Part shown: positions 25,705 through 34,647 of the stretch, in pieces
Layout: every line of letters begins with the position of its first letter
Numbering within the stretch: the first letter of the stretch is position 1
Assembly (NCBI RefSeq): GCF_029544075.1
Contig: NZ_JAJQJH010000012.1
Span: 41,500-105,499, forward strand
From: Chromohalobacter canadensis
GTDB taxonomy: Bacteria > Pseudomonadota > Gammaproteobacteria > Pseudomonadales > Halomonadaceae
Direction of reading: 5' to 3'
Length of the DNA: 64,000 nucleotides
Translations under genes and position numbers: made by a program
Notes under the pieces: model-generated
Database searches by the model: none
Seen by the model: only the letters and a program-made list of their open reading frames with translations
Told to the model about the DNA's origin: nothing

Positions 25705-27042
25705 GTGACGGAATCCATGTCCTCGCTACGTCGCCAGCTGTGGCAGCAGACCTGGCCCATGGCCATTGGCGTGCTCTCGCTGCTGGGTTTTCAGCTTGTC
25801 GATAGTGCTTTCATCGCCCGTTTGGGCACCCAGCCGCTCGCGGCACAATCCTTCACCTTTCCGCTGTCGTTTCTCATCATCGGTGTGCAAGTGGGGCTGG
25901 GTATTGCCATAGCGGCGCTGATCTCACGCACCCTGGGCGCTGGCGACACAGCGCGTGCCAGGCGTCTGGGCAGCCTAGTGCTGCTCGGTGGAAGCATATT
26001 GATGGCACTGCTGATGTTGATCATGTGGGCCGCGCAGACGCCGATCTTCACGCTGTTGGGGGCCGATGCCCCCACACGAGAGCTGATTCACGTCTATTGG
26101 GGGCCGCAGCTGGTGGCCAACTGGCTGGGGGCGGTGCTGTATTTTGGCTATAGCTTGTTTCGGGCACATGGCGATACGCGCTTGCCCGGCAAGCTCATGG
26201 TGCTGACCAGCCTGATCAACTTGGGCCTCGATCCACTGTTGATTTTCGGCGTCGGCGACTGGCCGGGGTGGGGGCTGCCTGGTGCGGCCTGGGCGACAGC
26301 GCTGGCGTTTGCCATCGGCATTTGGTTCCTGGTGGTGCGACTGCGGGCTCACGACTGGCTGGCGCGTCATGGGCTGCGTGACGAGATGCGTGCCTCAGCG
26401 GTACCGTTCATGGCGATCGCCGGGCCTGCGATGATTAGCCAATTGATGCCGCCGCTCTCGGCGATGCTGGCGACTTCAATCGTGGCCGATCTGGGGGAGA
26501 CCGCTGTTGCGGCCTGGGGGCTGGCCAGCCGTCTGGAAACGCTCTCATTGATGGTGGTACTGGCGCTGACCATGTCACTGCCGCCCTGGCTGGGGCGTTG
26601 TTACGGCGCTGGCGATTGGTCGCGTATCGACGCCTTGATGAGGCTAGCGGCACGTACGACTGTGATCTGGCAACTGGGGCTGGGATGTGTCATGGCATTG
26701 GCGGCGCCTTGGGTAGCGGTCGCCCTGTCGGGCAATCCGGAAATACGCGACGAGCTCGCGACCTTGATACGTTGGCTGCTACCCAGCTATAGCCTACTAG
26801 GCCTTTGTATGCTGGTGGTATCCGCCTCTAATGCGCTGGGTTGGCCGGTACGTGCCATGCTGCTGTCCTTCATGCGCTTGTTCGTGTGTTACTTGCCATG
26901 CTTAGCGGTGGGCGCCTGGCTGTCAGGGGTCTTTGGGGTGGCCTGGGGGGCCGCGTTAGGCAACGTGCTGGCAGGCGGTCTCGCCTGGGGCATTTTTCGA
27001 CGTTCCCTGACGCAACGTATGGCGGTCAATGCTGACACTTAA
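25705..27042 (+). CDS. MATE family efflux transporter
   Basis: A 445-residue membrane protein with about 12 helices in two six-helix halves, each opening with the MATE pattern (WPMAIGVLSLLGFQLVDSAFIARLG and VPFMAIAGPAMISQL parts). Members export drugs or organic cations in exchange for Na+ or H+; the DinF/NorM subgroup is not decided. The GTG at 25705 has GAGGT upstream; ATG 25717 is an alternative. No regulator is adjacent. Confidence 0.9.
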   Translation: MTESMSSLRRQLWQQTWPMAIGVLSLLGFQLVDSAFIARLGTQPLAAQSFTFPLSFLIIGVQVGLGIAIAALISRTLGAGDTARARRLGSLVLLGGSILMALLMLIMWAAQTPIFTLLGADAPTRELIHVYWGPQLVANWLGAVLYFGYSLFRAHGDTRLPGKLMVLTSLINLGLDPLLIFGVGDWPGWGLPGAAWATALAFAIGIWFLVVRLRAHDWLARHGLRDEMRASAVPFMAIAGPAMISQLMPPLSAMLATSIVADLGETAVAAWGLASRLETLSLMVVLALTMSLPPWLGRCYGAGDWSRIDALMRLAARTTVIWQLGLGCVMALAAPWVAVALSGNPEIRDELATLIRWLLPSYSLLGLCMLVVSASNALGWPVRAMLLSFMRLFVCYLPCLAVGAWLSGVFGVAWGAALGNVLAGGLAWGIFRRSLTQRMAVNADT

Positions 27043-27097
27043 GAACGCTGTTTTTTAAGTCGTAAAAACCAGGTTATGTATAAAAATCGATTTCATC

Positions 27098-27116
27098 ATC
27101 TAGTTAAAAACTAGAT
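27098..27116. promoter_or_regulatory. 8-bp inverted repeat in the A/T-rich region upstream of dadA
   Basis: ATCTAGTT and AACTAGAT are separated by AAA. The gap 27043-27195 is notably A/T-rich against its surroundings. It also has a partial match to the Lrp consensus around 27117-27133 (CATAATTTTCTA). E. coli dadA is controlled by Lrp, so an operator is plausible; alternatively this is the MATE gene terminator. Confidence 0.4.
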
Positions 27117-27195
27117 TACCTCATAATTTTCTAGCCTCCCCATTCTATACTGGCGCTTCGTTCAGCATCCAATCAGCGCCAAGCGGGGGAAGGCC

Positions 27196-28455
27196 ATGCA
27201 CGTACTCATTCTCGGCAGTGGTGTCGTCGGCGTCACCAGTGCCTATTATCTGGCATCGCAGGGGCACGAGGTTACGGTGCTGGATCGCCAGGCCGGACCC
27301 GCCATGGAGACCAGCTACGGCAATGCTGGTCAGGTGTCGTTCGGTTTTTCCTCACCCTGGGCGGCTCCCGGCATCCCGCGCAAGGCGCTCAAATGGATGT
27401 TTCAGGAGCACGCGCCGCTGAAGATCCAGCCCAAGCGTGACCCCGCCATGGCACGCTTCATGATGGCGATGTTCAATAACTGCACGCCGGAGCGCTACGC
27501 CGTCAATAAGGAACGCATGGTGCGTGTCGCCGAGTACAGCCGCCAATGCATCGATGCGTTGCGCCGTGATACAGGGATTCGCTACGAGGATCGCCAGCGA
27601 GGTCTGCTACAGCTGTTCCGGCATGAGTCGCAGGTCGAGGCGGTAACCAAGGACATGCGGGTGCTGAGTGAATGCGGTGTGCGTCATCGGCTGCTGAGTG
27701 CCGAGGAGCTGGTGACGGCCGAGCCGGCACTGGCACGCGTGCCGGGCAAATTCGTGGGCGGGCTGCACTTGCCGGATGATCAAACCGGCGACTGCCATTT
27801 GTTCACCCAACGCTTGGCCGATCACTGCCGTGAACAGTTAGGTGTCGAATTTCGCTTCAATGTCGATATCCAGCGCATCGAGCGTCAGGCCGGTCGCATC
27901 GAACGAGTCATGACCTCGGCGGGCGCCCTGAGCGCCGATGCATACGTGGTGTGCCTGGGCAGTTTCTCGCCGCTTCTGATGAAGGATCTCGATATCCGCT
28001 TGCCGATTTATCCTGTGAAGGGGTACAGCCTGACGTTGCCGGTGATCGACGATGGCGGCGCGCCGCAGTCCACGGTGATGGACGAGACCTTCAAGGTAGC
28101 CATCTCGCGCTTCGACGACCGGATTCGCGTCGGCGGTACCGCCGAGCTGGCGTCCTACGATTTGAGTCTGCTGGAAAAACGCCGCGCGACTATCAGCATG
28201 GTGGTGCGTGATGTCTTTCCTGAAGGCGGCGATATGGCCAAGGCTGAATTCTGGACCGGCCTGCGCCCGATGACGCCGGACTCGACGCCTATCATCGGTG
28301 CCACGCGGTATGACAACCTCTGGCTCAACACCGGCCATGGCACCCTGGGATGGACGATGAGCTGTGGTAGCGCTCACTTGCTGGCTGACCTGATGGCTGG
28401 TCGTCGCCCGGCCATCGATCCTCAAGGGCTTTGTGTGGCGCGTTACGCCGCGTGA
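27196..28455 (+). CDS. dadA: D-amino acid dehydrogenase, small subunit
   Basis: A 419-residue FAD-dependent dehydrogenase. The Rossmann motif GSGVVGVTSAYYL is at the N-terminus. Conserved ETSYGNAGQVSFGFSSPWAAPG, YPVKGYSLTLP and the C-terminal GLRPMTPDSTPIIG and NTGHGTLGWTM all match DadA. It oxidises D-alanine and other D-amino acids, passing electrons to the respiratory chain at the inner membrane. The usual partner racemase dadX is not adjacent. The A/T-rich upstream region holds a possible operator. Confidence 0.94.
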   Translation: MHVLILGSGVVGVTSAYYLASQGHEVTVLDRQAGPAMETSYGNAGQVSFGFSSPWAAPGIPRKALKWMFQEHAPLKIQPKRDPAMARFMMAMFNNCTPERYAVNKERMVRVAEYSRQCIDALRRDTGIRYEDRQRGLLQLFRHESQVEAVTKDMRVLSECGVRHRLLSAEELVTAEPALARVPGKFVGGLHLPDDQTGDCHLFTQRLADHCREQLGVEFRFNVDIQRIERQAGRIERVMTSAGALSADAYVVCLGSFSPLLMKDLDIRLPIYPVKGYSLTLPVIDDGGAPQSTVMDETFKVAISRFDDRIRVGGTAELASYDLSLLEKRRATISMVVRDVFPEGGDMAKAEFWTGLRPMTPDSTPIIGATRYDNLWLNTGHGTLGWTMSCGSAHLLADLMAGRRPAIDPQGLCVARYAA

Positions 28456-28567
28456 TCTTGTGGCTTGGGGAATCCCTGAGCGCACTGCTTGTCCAATGCT
28501 CGCATCAGGTCCGGTCCATCAGTATCGGGCACTCTTGAGTGTGATGAGAGCCATTGAGGAGGCAGCG

Positions 28568-28984
28568 ATGACGAATCTCTCAAACTGGCGTGCCGCAAGC
28601 GCCGGCATAGTGGCGTTGTTATTGAGCAGTACGATGATGATGAGCGGGGCGGCACTCGCCCAGGAAGCGGCTGCTTCCTCGGATGTCCAGAAGGGCCAAG
28701 CGACCGAGGCGGGCAAGGTTAGCGAAAAATCAACCGGGGTCAGCGATGAGGAAGCCAGCTTCGGCCAGGGGGGTGCACAAACCCCGCTCGATCAACGCCG
28801 CAATGCGGTGACCTTCGATCAGATGGATATCGACGCGGATGGTGTGCTCAGCGAAGAAGAGGCACGTCAGGCCGACCGCCTCGATTTGTTCGAGCGCCTC
28901 GACGACGGTGAAAGTGAGGTAACGCGGGAGACGTTTCGCGACAAGATCGGCTCGGACACGCTACCCGACGCTCAGGATAAGTAA
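28568..28984 (+). CDS. Exported EF-hand protein
   Basis: A 138-residue protein with a signal peptide ending in AALAQE, a low-complexity Ser/Glu-rich linker and one canonical EF-hand loop (DIDADGVLSEEEA). A weaker second acidic loop around ERLDDGESEVTRE could be a degenerate partner. It is strongly acidic, as expected for a halophile periplasmic protein. A calcium-sensing or buffering role is inference. GAGGAGG lies five bases before the ATG. A strong terminator follows. Confidence 0.8.
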   Translation: MTNLSNWRAASAGIVALLLSSTMMMSGAALAQEAAASSDVQKGQATEAGKVSEKSTGVSDEEASFGQGGAQTPLDQRRNAVTFDQMDIDADGVLSEEEARQADRLDLFERLDDGESEVTRETFRDKIGSDTLPDAQDK

Positions 28985-28993
28985 ACGTACAAC

Positions 28994-29029
28994 AAAACGC
29001 CCGCCATGCGTGTGCGTGGCGGGCGTTTT
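28994..29029. terminator. Bidirectional terminator between the EF-hand gene and phhC
   Basis: A perfect 13-bp stem (AAAACGCCCGCCA with its complement) around a 10-base loop. It has A-run and T-run ends, so it works on both strands for the convergent genes. Confidence 0.92.
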
Positions 29030-29052
29030 CGTGCCGGTCATCGGCGTCGTTG

Positions 29053-30243
29053 TCAGCCGACGACGGTGGCGATGGCCTTGGCTACATAGGGAAGGTTTTC
29101 CTGCGCCAGGCCAGCGACGTTGGCCCGGCCGGAACGCACCATGTAGATGCCGAATTCGTCGCGTAGGCGGTCCACCTGTTCCGGGCTCAGCCCGGTGTAG
29201 GAGAACATGCCACGTTGCTCGGCGATGAACGCGAAGCGTTCGTCCAGCCCGTAAGGCTTGAGCGCCTCGACGAAGTCACGGCGCAAGCCGTTGATGCGGT
29301 CACGCATCTCGGTGAGCTCTTCACGCCACACGCCGGCCAGCGCATCGTCGTTGAGGATCTCGGCGACGATGGCACCGCCGTGGGCGGGCGGGTTGGAGTA
29401 GTTTTCGCGAGCGACGATGGCCATCTGCGAGCGGACGTTCTCCATCTGCTCGCTGTCGCGAGCGATCATGATCATGCAGCCGGTGCGCTCGCGATAGACC
29501 CCGAAGTTCTTGGAGCAGGAGCTGGTGATCATCACCTCATCGAGGTTCTCGGCCAGCAGGCGCGGCCCGTAGGCGTCGGCATCGAGGCCGTCGCCGAAAC
29601 CTTGATAGGCGAAGTCGACCAGCGGCAGCAGGCGGCGCTCGCGCACGACCTCGAGCACGCGCTGCCATTGTTCGCGTGACAGGTCGAAGCCCGAAGGGTT
29701 GTGGCAGCAGGCGTGCAACAGTACGACATCACCTTCGGGAATCTGTTGCAGGGCGTGCAACATGCCGTCGAAATCAAGACGGTTGTCGGCGTCCACGTAC
29801 GGATACTTCTTCAGTTCGACGCCCGCTGCATGAAAGATGCCCAGGTGGTTGGGCCAGGTCGGATCGGAGACCCAGACACCCTTGCCGGGCAGCTGTGACT
29901 TGATGAAGTCTGCCGCCAGACGCAACGCGCCGGTTCCGCCGGGCGACTGGGTCGCGCTGGCACGGTTGGCGGCCAGCACCGGGGATTGCGCGCCGAGGAC
30001 CAGCTCGAGCACCGCCTGGCCGTAGCGCGGATCGCCGTGCGAGCCGATATAGCTCTTGGTCGTCTCGTTCTTTAGCAGCCGCGCCTCGGCCTCCTTGACG
30101 GCCCGCATGACGGGCGTATTGCCGTGAGCGTCACGGTAAACGCCGACCCCCAGGTCGACTTTCTGGGGGTTGGGATCTTTTTTGAAGGCTTCGATAAGCC
30201 CGAGGATGGCATCCCCGGGCACGCGTTCAATCTGCTCGAACAT
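29053..30243 (-). CDS. phhC: Aromatic amino acid / aspartate aminotransferase
   Basis: A 396-residue fold-type I aminotransferase of the AspC/TyrB family. PLP Lys lies in [15 protein letters not shown], the cofactor contact [11 protein letters not shown] is intact, and the substrate-binding Arg is in [12 protein letters not shown]. It moves amino groups between aromatic amino acids or aspartate and 2-oxoglutarate. The gene overlaps the end of phhB by 17 bases, the arrangement of the phhABC phenylalanine-degradation operon of pseudomonads, which is why I prefer phhC over aspC. No phhA is present here. Ends at a strong terminator. Confidence 0.85.
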   Translation of the reverse strand: MFEQIERVPGDAILGLIEAFKKDPNPQKVDLGVGVYRDAHGNTPVMRAVKEAEARLLKNETTKSYIGSHGDPRYGQAVLELVLGAQSPVLAANRASATQSPGGTGALRLAADFIKSQLPGKGVWVSDPTWPNHLGIFHAAGVELKKYPYVDADNRLDFDGMLHALQQIPEGDVVLLHACCHNPSGFDLSREQWQRVLEVVRERRLLPLVDFAYQGFGDGLDADAYGPRLLAENLDEVMITSSCSKNFGVYRERTGCMIMIARDSEQMENVRSQMAIVARENYSNPPAHGGAIVAEILNDDALAGVWREELTEMRDRINGLRRDFVEALKPYGLDERFAFIAEQRGMFSYTGLSPEQVDRLRDEFGIYMVRSGRANVAGLAQENLPYVAKAIATVVG

Positions 30244-30583
30244 TGGACTGCGCTACCTCGTCGGTTCTGGCGGCCATGATGAAATCGTTTTTGTGCAAGC
30301 CCTTGATCTTGTGTGACCACCAGGTAACGGTGACTTTGCCCCATTCGGTGGTCAGCGCCGGGTGATGACCTTCTGCCTCGGCGAGATCGCCCACCTGATT
30401 GGTGAACGCCAGGGCCTGCTTGAAGTTGCGGAACGTGAACTCACGCTCCAGTTGCATGATGCCATCGCGCTCCACGATCCGCCACTCGGGCACATCGGCG
30501 CCCAGGCTATGCATTTCCGCTTCACTGACGGTGGGAGCGTCGGCGCTGCAGGCTTCGCATTTCAACTCGGCAAGCTCGCTCAT
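30227..30583 (-). CDS. phhB: Pterin-4a-carbinolamine dehydratase
   Basis: A 118-residue enzyme that recycles the tetrahydropterin cofactor of phenylalanine hydroxylase. The family signature [21 protein letters not shown] carries the catalytic His residues, and [17 protein letters not shown] is the preceding helix. Overlaps phhC by 17 bases. The expected upstream phenylalanine hydroxylase gene phhA is missing: a RecQ helicase gene ends 80 bases upstream. Confidence 0.92.
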   Translation of the reverse strand: MSELAELKCEACSADAPTVSEAEMHSLGADVPEWRIVERDGIMQLEREFTFRNFKQALAFTNQVGDLAEAEGHHPALTTEWGKVTVTWWSHKIKGLHKNDFIMAARTDEVAQSNVRAD

Positions 30584-30663
30584 GGTGTTCTTCGCCTCCT
30601 TTCGGTGATTTATCCCAGTGTAGAAGCCAACGCCAGGGCGGACCTACCGCATCGGGGCAGATT

Positions 30664-32637
30664 TTACGCCTTGTTCAAAGAGGCGGCCTTTACGGCTGCG
30701 TGGATCTCTGGGTAGGGGCGGTCTTCTAGCGCTGCGAACCCCTCGAGCTGGCGTGCCTTGAGTTGCGTCAGCAGCGGGGTGGTCAGTCCCGCGAGATAGC
30801 GTGTGAACAGGTTCGTGCTGGGCGGTGGTGCGTCGGGCAGCGCGATCAGCCGCTCATGTAGCGGCGCGCACAGCGCGGCCACCTGGCGTGGATCGAGCGG
30901 TGCGCGAGTCGTTTCTGTGGGCCACTGCGCGATATGGCCGCGACACACCGAGCAATGGCCACAGTGCTCGGGCGCATTGGCATCGCCGAAATAGTCGGCC
31001 AGACGCCGGCTGAGACAGGTCGTCGACTCGAATAGCGCCAGCATGGCCTGCAGGCGCTCGATTTCGGCGCGTTCCTTGCGTTGGAAATACGCCGTGAGCC
31101 GCTCGGCCAGCGTGGCGATATCGATCTCGGGGGCCTGCACGGCGTAGACCTCGGTCATCTGCTTGCTCTCGAGCTGGATGAAGCCCTGGTCATTGAAGTA
31201 CTCCAGCGCGCTGATGACGCGTCGCCGTGAGGTATCGAGACCGCGCTCGGCACCCAGGGCGTTAAGCGCGTCATGGTTCAGGGCGCACCATGTCTTGGCC
31301 TTGGGCGAGGCCTCGATCAAGGCGGCGACGAAATCGCGACGTTCGCCGTTGAAACGCTCGATCAGTGCCTCTGGCTCGATCAGATACTTGAAGCGATATT
31401 CGGCGAAATAGGCGTAGCGCGGGGCTATGACGCCCTCGAGCTCGAGTCTCACCAGCAGTGTCTTGAGCGGCAGTGGTCGTATGTTGCTGTGCTGGGAGAG
31501 GGCGTTCAGGCGTACCTCCCACTGACCGTGGGGCGCGGCGTCACGGATGTCCCGCAGGACGCGCTCGATGCCGTCGCGCTCGGGCGTATCACCGTAGACG
31601 AAGTTTTCCAGCGCACCCAGGGCGTCGCGGCCGCCGAGCATCAAGCAGCTCGAGGGTTGCCCGTCGCGTCCGGCGCGACCGATCTCCTGACTGTAGTTCT
31701 CGATCGACTTGGGCAGATCGAAATGCACGACGTTGCGAATATCGGCCTTGTCGATGCCCATGCCGAAGGCAATGGTGGCGACGATGCAATTGATCTCGCC
31801 GTTCATGAATGCCTGCTGCAGGGCATCGCGGGTCTCGCCGTCGAGGCCGGCGTGATAGGCGCGGGCCTCGAGCCCCGCCTTGCCCAGATACGCCGCCATC
31901 TGCTCGGCGGTTTTCTGCAGGGTGACATAGACGATGCTGGGCTGGGGCGGCGAGGCGGCCAGGCGCGGCCCCAGCCACTCGACCAGGGCGCGGGGACGGC
32001 GCTCGGTGGCGGTGGGCTGCACCTGCAGGTCGAGATTGGGACGATAGAAGCCCGTGGCGGCGACATCCCGGGCGTCGATGGCGAAGCTGTCGCGCATGTC
32101 GTCGATGACGCGCGGCGTGGCCGTGGCGGTGAGCAACAGCGCCTGCGGAATGGCGAATTCACGCTGATAGGCGGGCAGCTTGAGATAGTCGGGACGAAAA
32201 TTGTGGCCCCACTCGGACAAGCAGTGTGCCTCGTCGACCACCAGCAGCGACACCGGCACCCGCTGCAGGAAGGCGCGGAAGCGCTCGTTCTTGAGGCGTT
32301 CCACCGAAATCATCAGGATGCGGATGTCGCCGCGCCTGACGCCATCCATCACCGCCGAGGCTTCCTCCCGGCTCTGGCGAGAGTCGAGGCTCGCCGCGGC
32401 GATGCCGTGGCGGCGCAGGAACTCGAGCTGATCCTGCATCAGCGCCAGCAGCGGCGACACCACCAGGGTCAGGTGCGGCAGATGCAGCGCCGGCAACTGG
32501 TAGCAGAGCGACTTGCCGGATCCGGTGGGAAATATCGCCGCCGCCGAGCGCCCCTGGGTGACAGCCTCCACCACTTGACGCTGGCCGGGGCGAAAGTCGG
32601 AATAGCCGAAGACGCGTTGCAAGGTTTCCTGAATCAT
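30664..32637 (-). CDS. recQ: RecQ family ATP-dependent DNA helicase with C-terminal zinc module
   Basis: A 657-residue superfamily 2 helicase. Walker A is FPTGSGKSLCYQLPA near residue 43 and the DEAH box is VVDEAHCLSEWGHNFR. Motifs V and VI are seen in GMGIDKADIRNVVHFD and QEIGRAGRDG. After the helicase core come roughly 190 residues that look like winged-helix DNA-binding sequence. Only then comes the zinc motif (TTCLSRRLADYF...HCGHCSVC), the reverse of the order in E. coli RecQ. No HRDC domain is evident. Role: 3'-5' unwinding in recombination and fork repair. Start at 32637 chosen because upstream residues are unlike the family. Confidence 0.88.
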   Translation of the reverse strand: MIQETLQRVFGYSDFRPGQRQVVEAVTQGRSAAAIFPTGSGKSLCYQLPALHLPHLTLVVSPLLALMQDQLEFLRRHGIAAASLDSRQSREEASAVMDGVRRGDIRILMISVERLKNERFRAFLQRVPVSLLVVDEAHCLSEWGHNFRPDYLKLPAYQREFAIPQALLLTATATPRVIDDMRDSFAIDARDVAATGFYRPNLDLQVQPTATERRPRALVEWLGPRLAASPPQPSIVYVTLQKTAEQMAAYLGKAGLEARAYHAGLDGETRDALQQAFMNGEINCIVATIAFGMGIDKADIRNVVHFDLPKSIENYSQEIGRAGRDGQPSSCLMLGGRDALGALENFVYGDTPERDGIERVLRDIRDAAPHGQWEVRLNALSQHSNIRPLPLKTLLVRLELEGVIAPRYAYFAEYRFKYLIEPEALIERFNGERRDFVAALIEASPKAKTWCALNHDALNALGAERGLDTSRRRVISALEYFNDQGFIQLESKQMTEVYAVQAPEIDIATLAERLTAYFQRKERAEIERLQAMLALFESTTCLSRRLADYFGDANAPEHCGHCSVCRGHIAQWPTETTRAPLDPRQVAALCAPLHERLIALPDAPPPSTNLFTRYLAGLTTPLLTQLKARQLEGFAALEDRPYPEIHAAVKAASLNKA

Positions 32638-32859
32638 CGATCGCTCTCTGCAGAACTGAGTAGGCCGGGATATCGGGGCGTGACGATGGGCGCCCGTTGA
32701 TACTTTCCGCACGAAGGCGGTTAGCCGGTAGCCCCACGCGTATGCTCATTCTCGCATATCGCCGGGGTAGTAGTGACGGCCAGCATGTCCCATTCGACGC
32801 CTTGCTCATCTGCTTCTACGGTATTTCTAGAAGGACAATAAAAGATAAAGGAATAACCC

Positions 32860-33120
32860 ATGGACAAACTGGCCCGTAGACTCGGTCTACAAACCGACCC
32901 GACCATCTTCTTCGTGTCGGCCGGCATCATGGTGATCTTCCTGATCGCCCTGCTAATGGCACCTGAACCCATCGGCGCTGCCTTTGGTGCCGGACGGGCC
33001 TGGATCGTCACCAATCTCGGCTGGTTTTTCATCTTCGGAGTGACCAGTTGGGTGATATTCCTGCTATGGGTGGCCATCAGTCGTTTCGGCGCGATTCGCC
33101 TCGGCGGTAATGACGCCTAA
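32860..33120 (+). pseudogene. BCCT transporter, N-terminal fragment (86 codons, frameshifted)
   Basis: This fragment encodes MDKLARRLGLQTDPTIFFVS and membrane helices 1 and 2 of a betaine/carnitine/choline transporter, ending ...RLGGNDA then TAA. In intact family members the sequence continues straight into KPAYGNVSWFTMLFAGG, which is found in the next frame from 33110. One extra base near 33117 (GCCTAAG instead of GCCAAG) explains the break. AAAGGAATAACCC precedes the ATG, so the fragment is probably translated. Confidence 0.85.
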
Positions 33121-34471
33121 GCCGGCTTATGGCAACGTCTCCTGGTTCACCATGCTGTTTGCCGGAGGTATCGGCACGGTGCTGATGTTCTGGGGGGTGG
33201 CCGAGCCCATGTCCCATTTTGCCAATCCGCCGCGGCCGGACGTCGAGGCTTTCTCGGTGCAGGCTGCCGACGACGCGATGGGGTTCGCGATCTATCATCT
33301 GGGGCTGCATACCTGGGCGATCTTCACGCTGCCCGGGCTGGCATTTGCGTATTTCATCTACCGCTATGACCTGCCTATGCGCTTTAGCTCGGTGTTCTAC
33401 TCATTGATCGGGGATCGCATCTACGGGCCACTCGGCAAGACGCTGGATATCTTCGCGATTCTCGGCACCCTATTCGGGGTGGCGGTCTCGATCGGCCTGG
33501 GAACCCAGCAGATCAATGCCGGTTTGACGGAACTGTTCGGCATTTCGGATGGCGTAATGCCGAAGGTCATCATCATAGCCATACTTACGACCGTGGCGGT
33601 ATGTTCGATCGTGGCCGGCCTGGACAAGGGCGTGAGGGTGCTTTCCAACGTCAATATCGGCATGGCCGTCGGCCTGATGCTATTCATACTTTTCACCGGG
33701 TCGACCGTGTTCCTGCTGCGCTCGATCATCGAGACCGTCGGCATCTATGTCTCCAATATAGTGCCGATGGCGTTCTGGAACGACGCACTGGCACAATATA
33801 CCCACGAAGAGGGCGGCTGGGGCTGGCAGGGCGGCTGGACCGTCTTCTATTGGGCATGGACGGTGACCTGGTCGCCGTTCATCGGCATCTTCGTGGCGCG
33901 CATTTCCCGTGGGCGCACGATTCGTGAATTCGTGCTCGGGGTCCTGTTCGCCCCGTCGATATTCACCCTGGTTTGGTTCGCGATCTTCGGCTGGTCGGCG
34001 ATGCAGATCGACGGTATCGGCGAAGATGCCCGCGCGGCACTCGGCGCGCAGGCCGGGTCGTTGTCTGCGGCAGTGGAGGAGAGTATTCCGCTGGCGATGT
34101 TCGCCTTTTTCGAGAACTTCCCGGCGGCGACCCTGATACAGGGGCTTGCGGTCGTCATCGTGGCGATCTTCTTCGCCACTTCGTCGGATTCGGCTTCTCT
34201 GGTGGTCGACATGCTATGTACCGGGACACCCGACCCGGGCCCCTGGCATCAGCGGGTGTTCTGGGGCGTGTCCGAAGGGGCGCTGGCCGCCATGTTGATC
34301 GTGCTTGCCGGCGATGCCGGTTTGACTGCCTTGCAGCAGGTCATCACCGTCGTCGGCCTGCCGATGTTCATCCTGGTCTTCGCGATGATGTTCGCGCTGT
34401 TGCGCGGCTTGTCTCACGAGAAACTCAGCGAGGTGACCGTCGGCAAACCGCCGCGGGTCGATGACCTGTAG
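33110..34471 (+). pseudogene. BCCT family osmolyte transporter, C-terminal part (helices 3-12)
   Basis: 453 codons continuing the interrupted transporter, with the BCCT signature region WGWQGGWTVFYWAWTVTWSPF and FIGIFVARISRGRTIREF. Intact proteins import glycine betaine, choline or ectoine with Na+ or H+ for osmoprotection. The ATG at 33110 overlaps the upstream stop by 11 bases, so reinitiation is possible. Whether the two pieces make a working transporter is doubtful. A sequencing error in the run is the main alternative; correcting one base gives a single protein of about 539 residues. Confidence 0.85.
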
Positions 34472-34647
34472 GTGCGTCAGGGCATACGTGCGGCGTGGCA
34501 GCATGGAGTGGGGACTGTCTGGCGTGGGTTGATGGCGCTGCTTATATCAGTGCCGATGCATGGCGGACGTGCCAACGATTGGTTGTGCATGCCAGCGGTG
34601 GGTAGAATGGCTTTTTGCAAAAAAGCGCAAACTACCAAGGACGCGGC

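Noticed and set aside
31273..32700. 475-codon open frame antisense to recQ
   Set aside because: A shadow of the RecQ gene: it covers the conserved helicase motifs on the other strand and has no ribosome site or recognisable domain.
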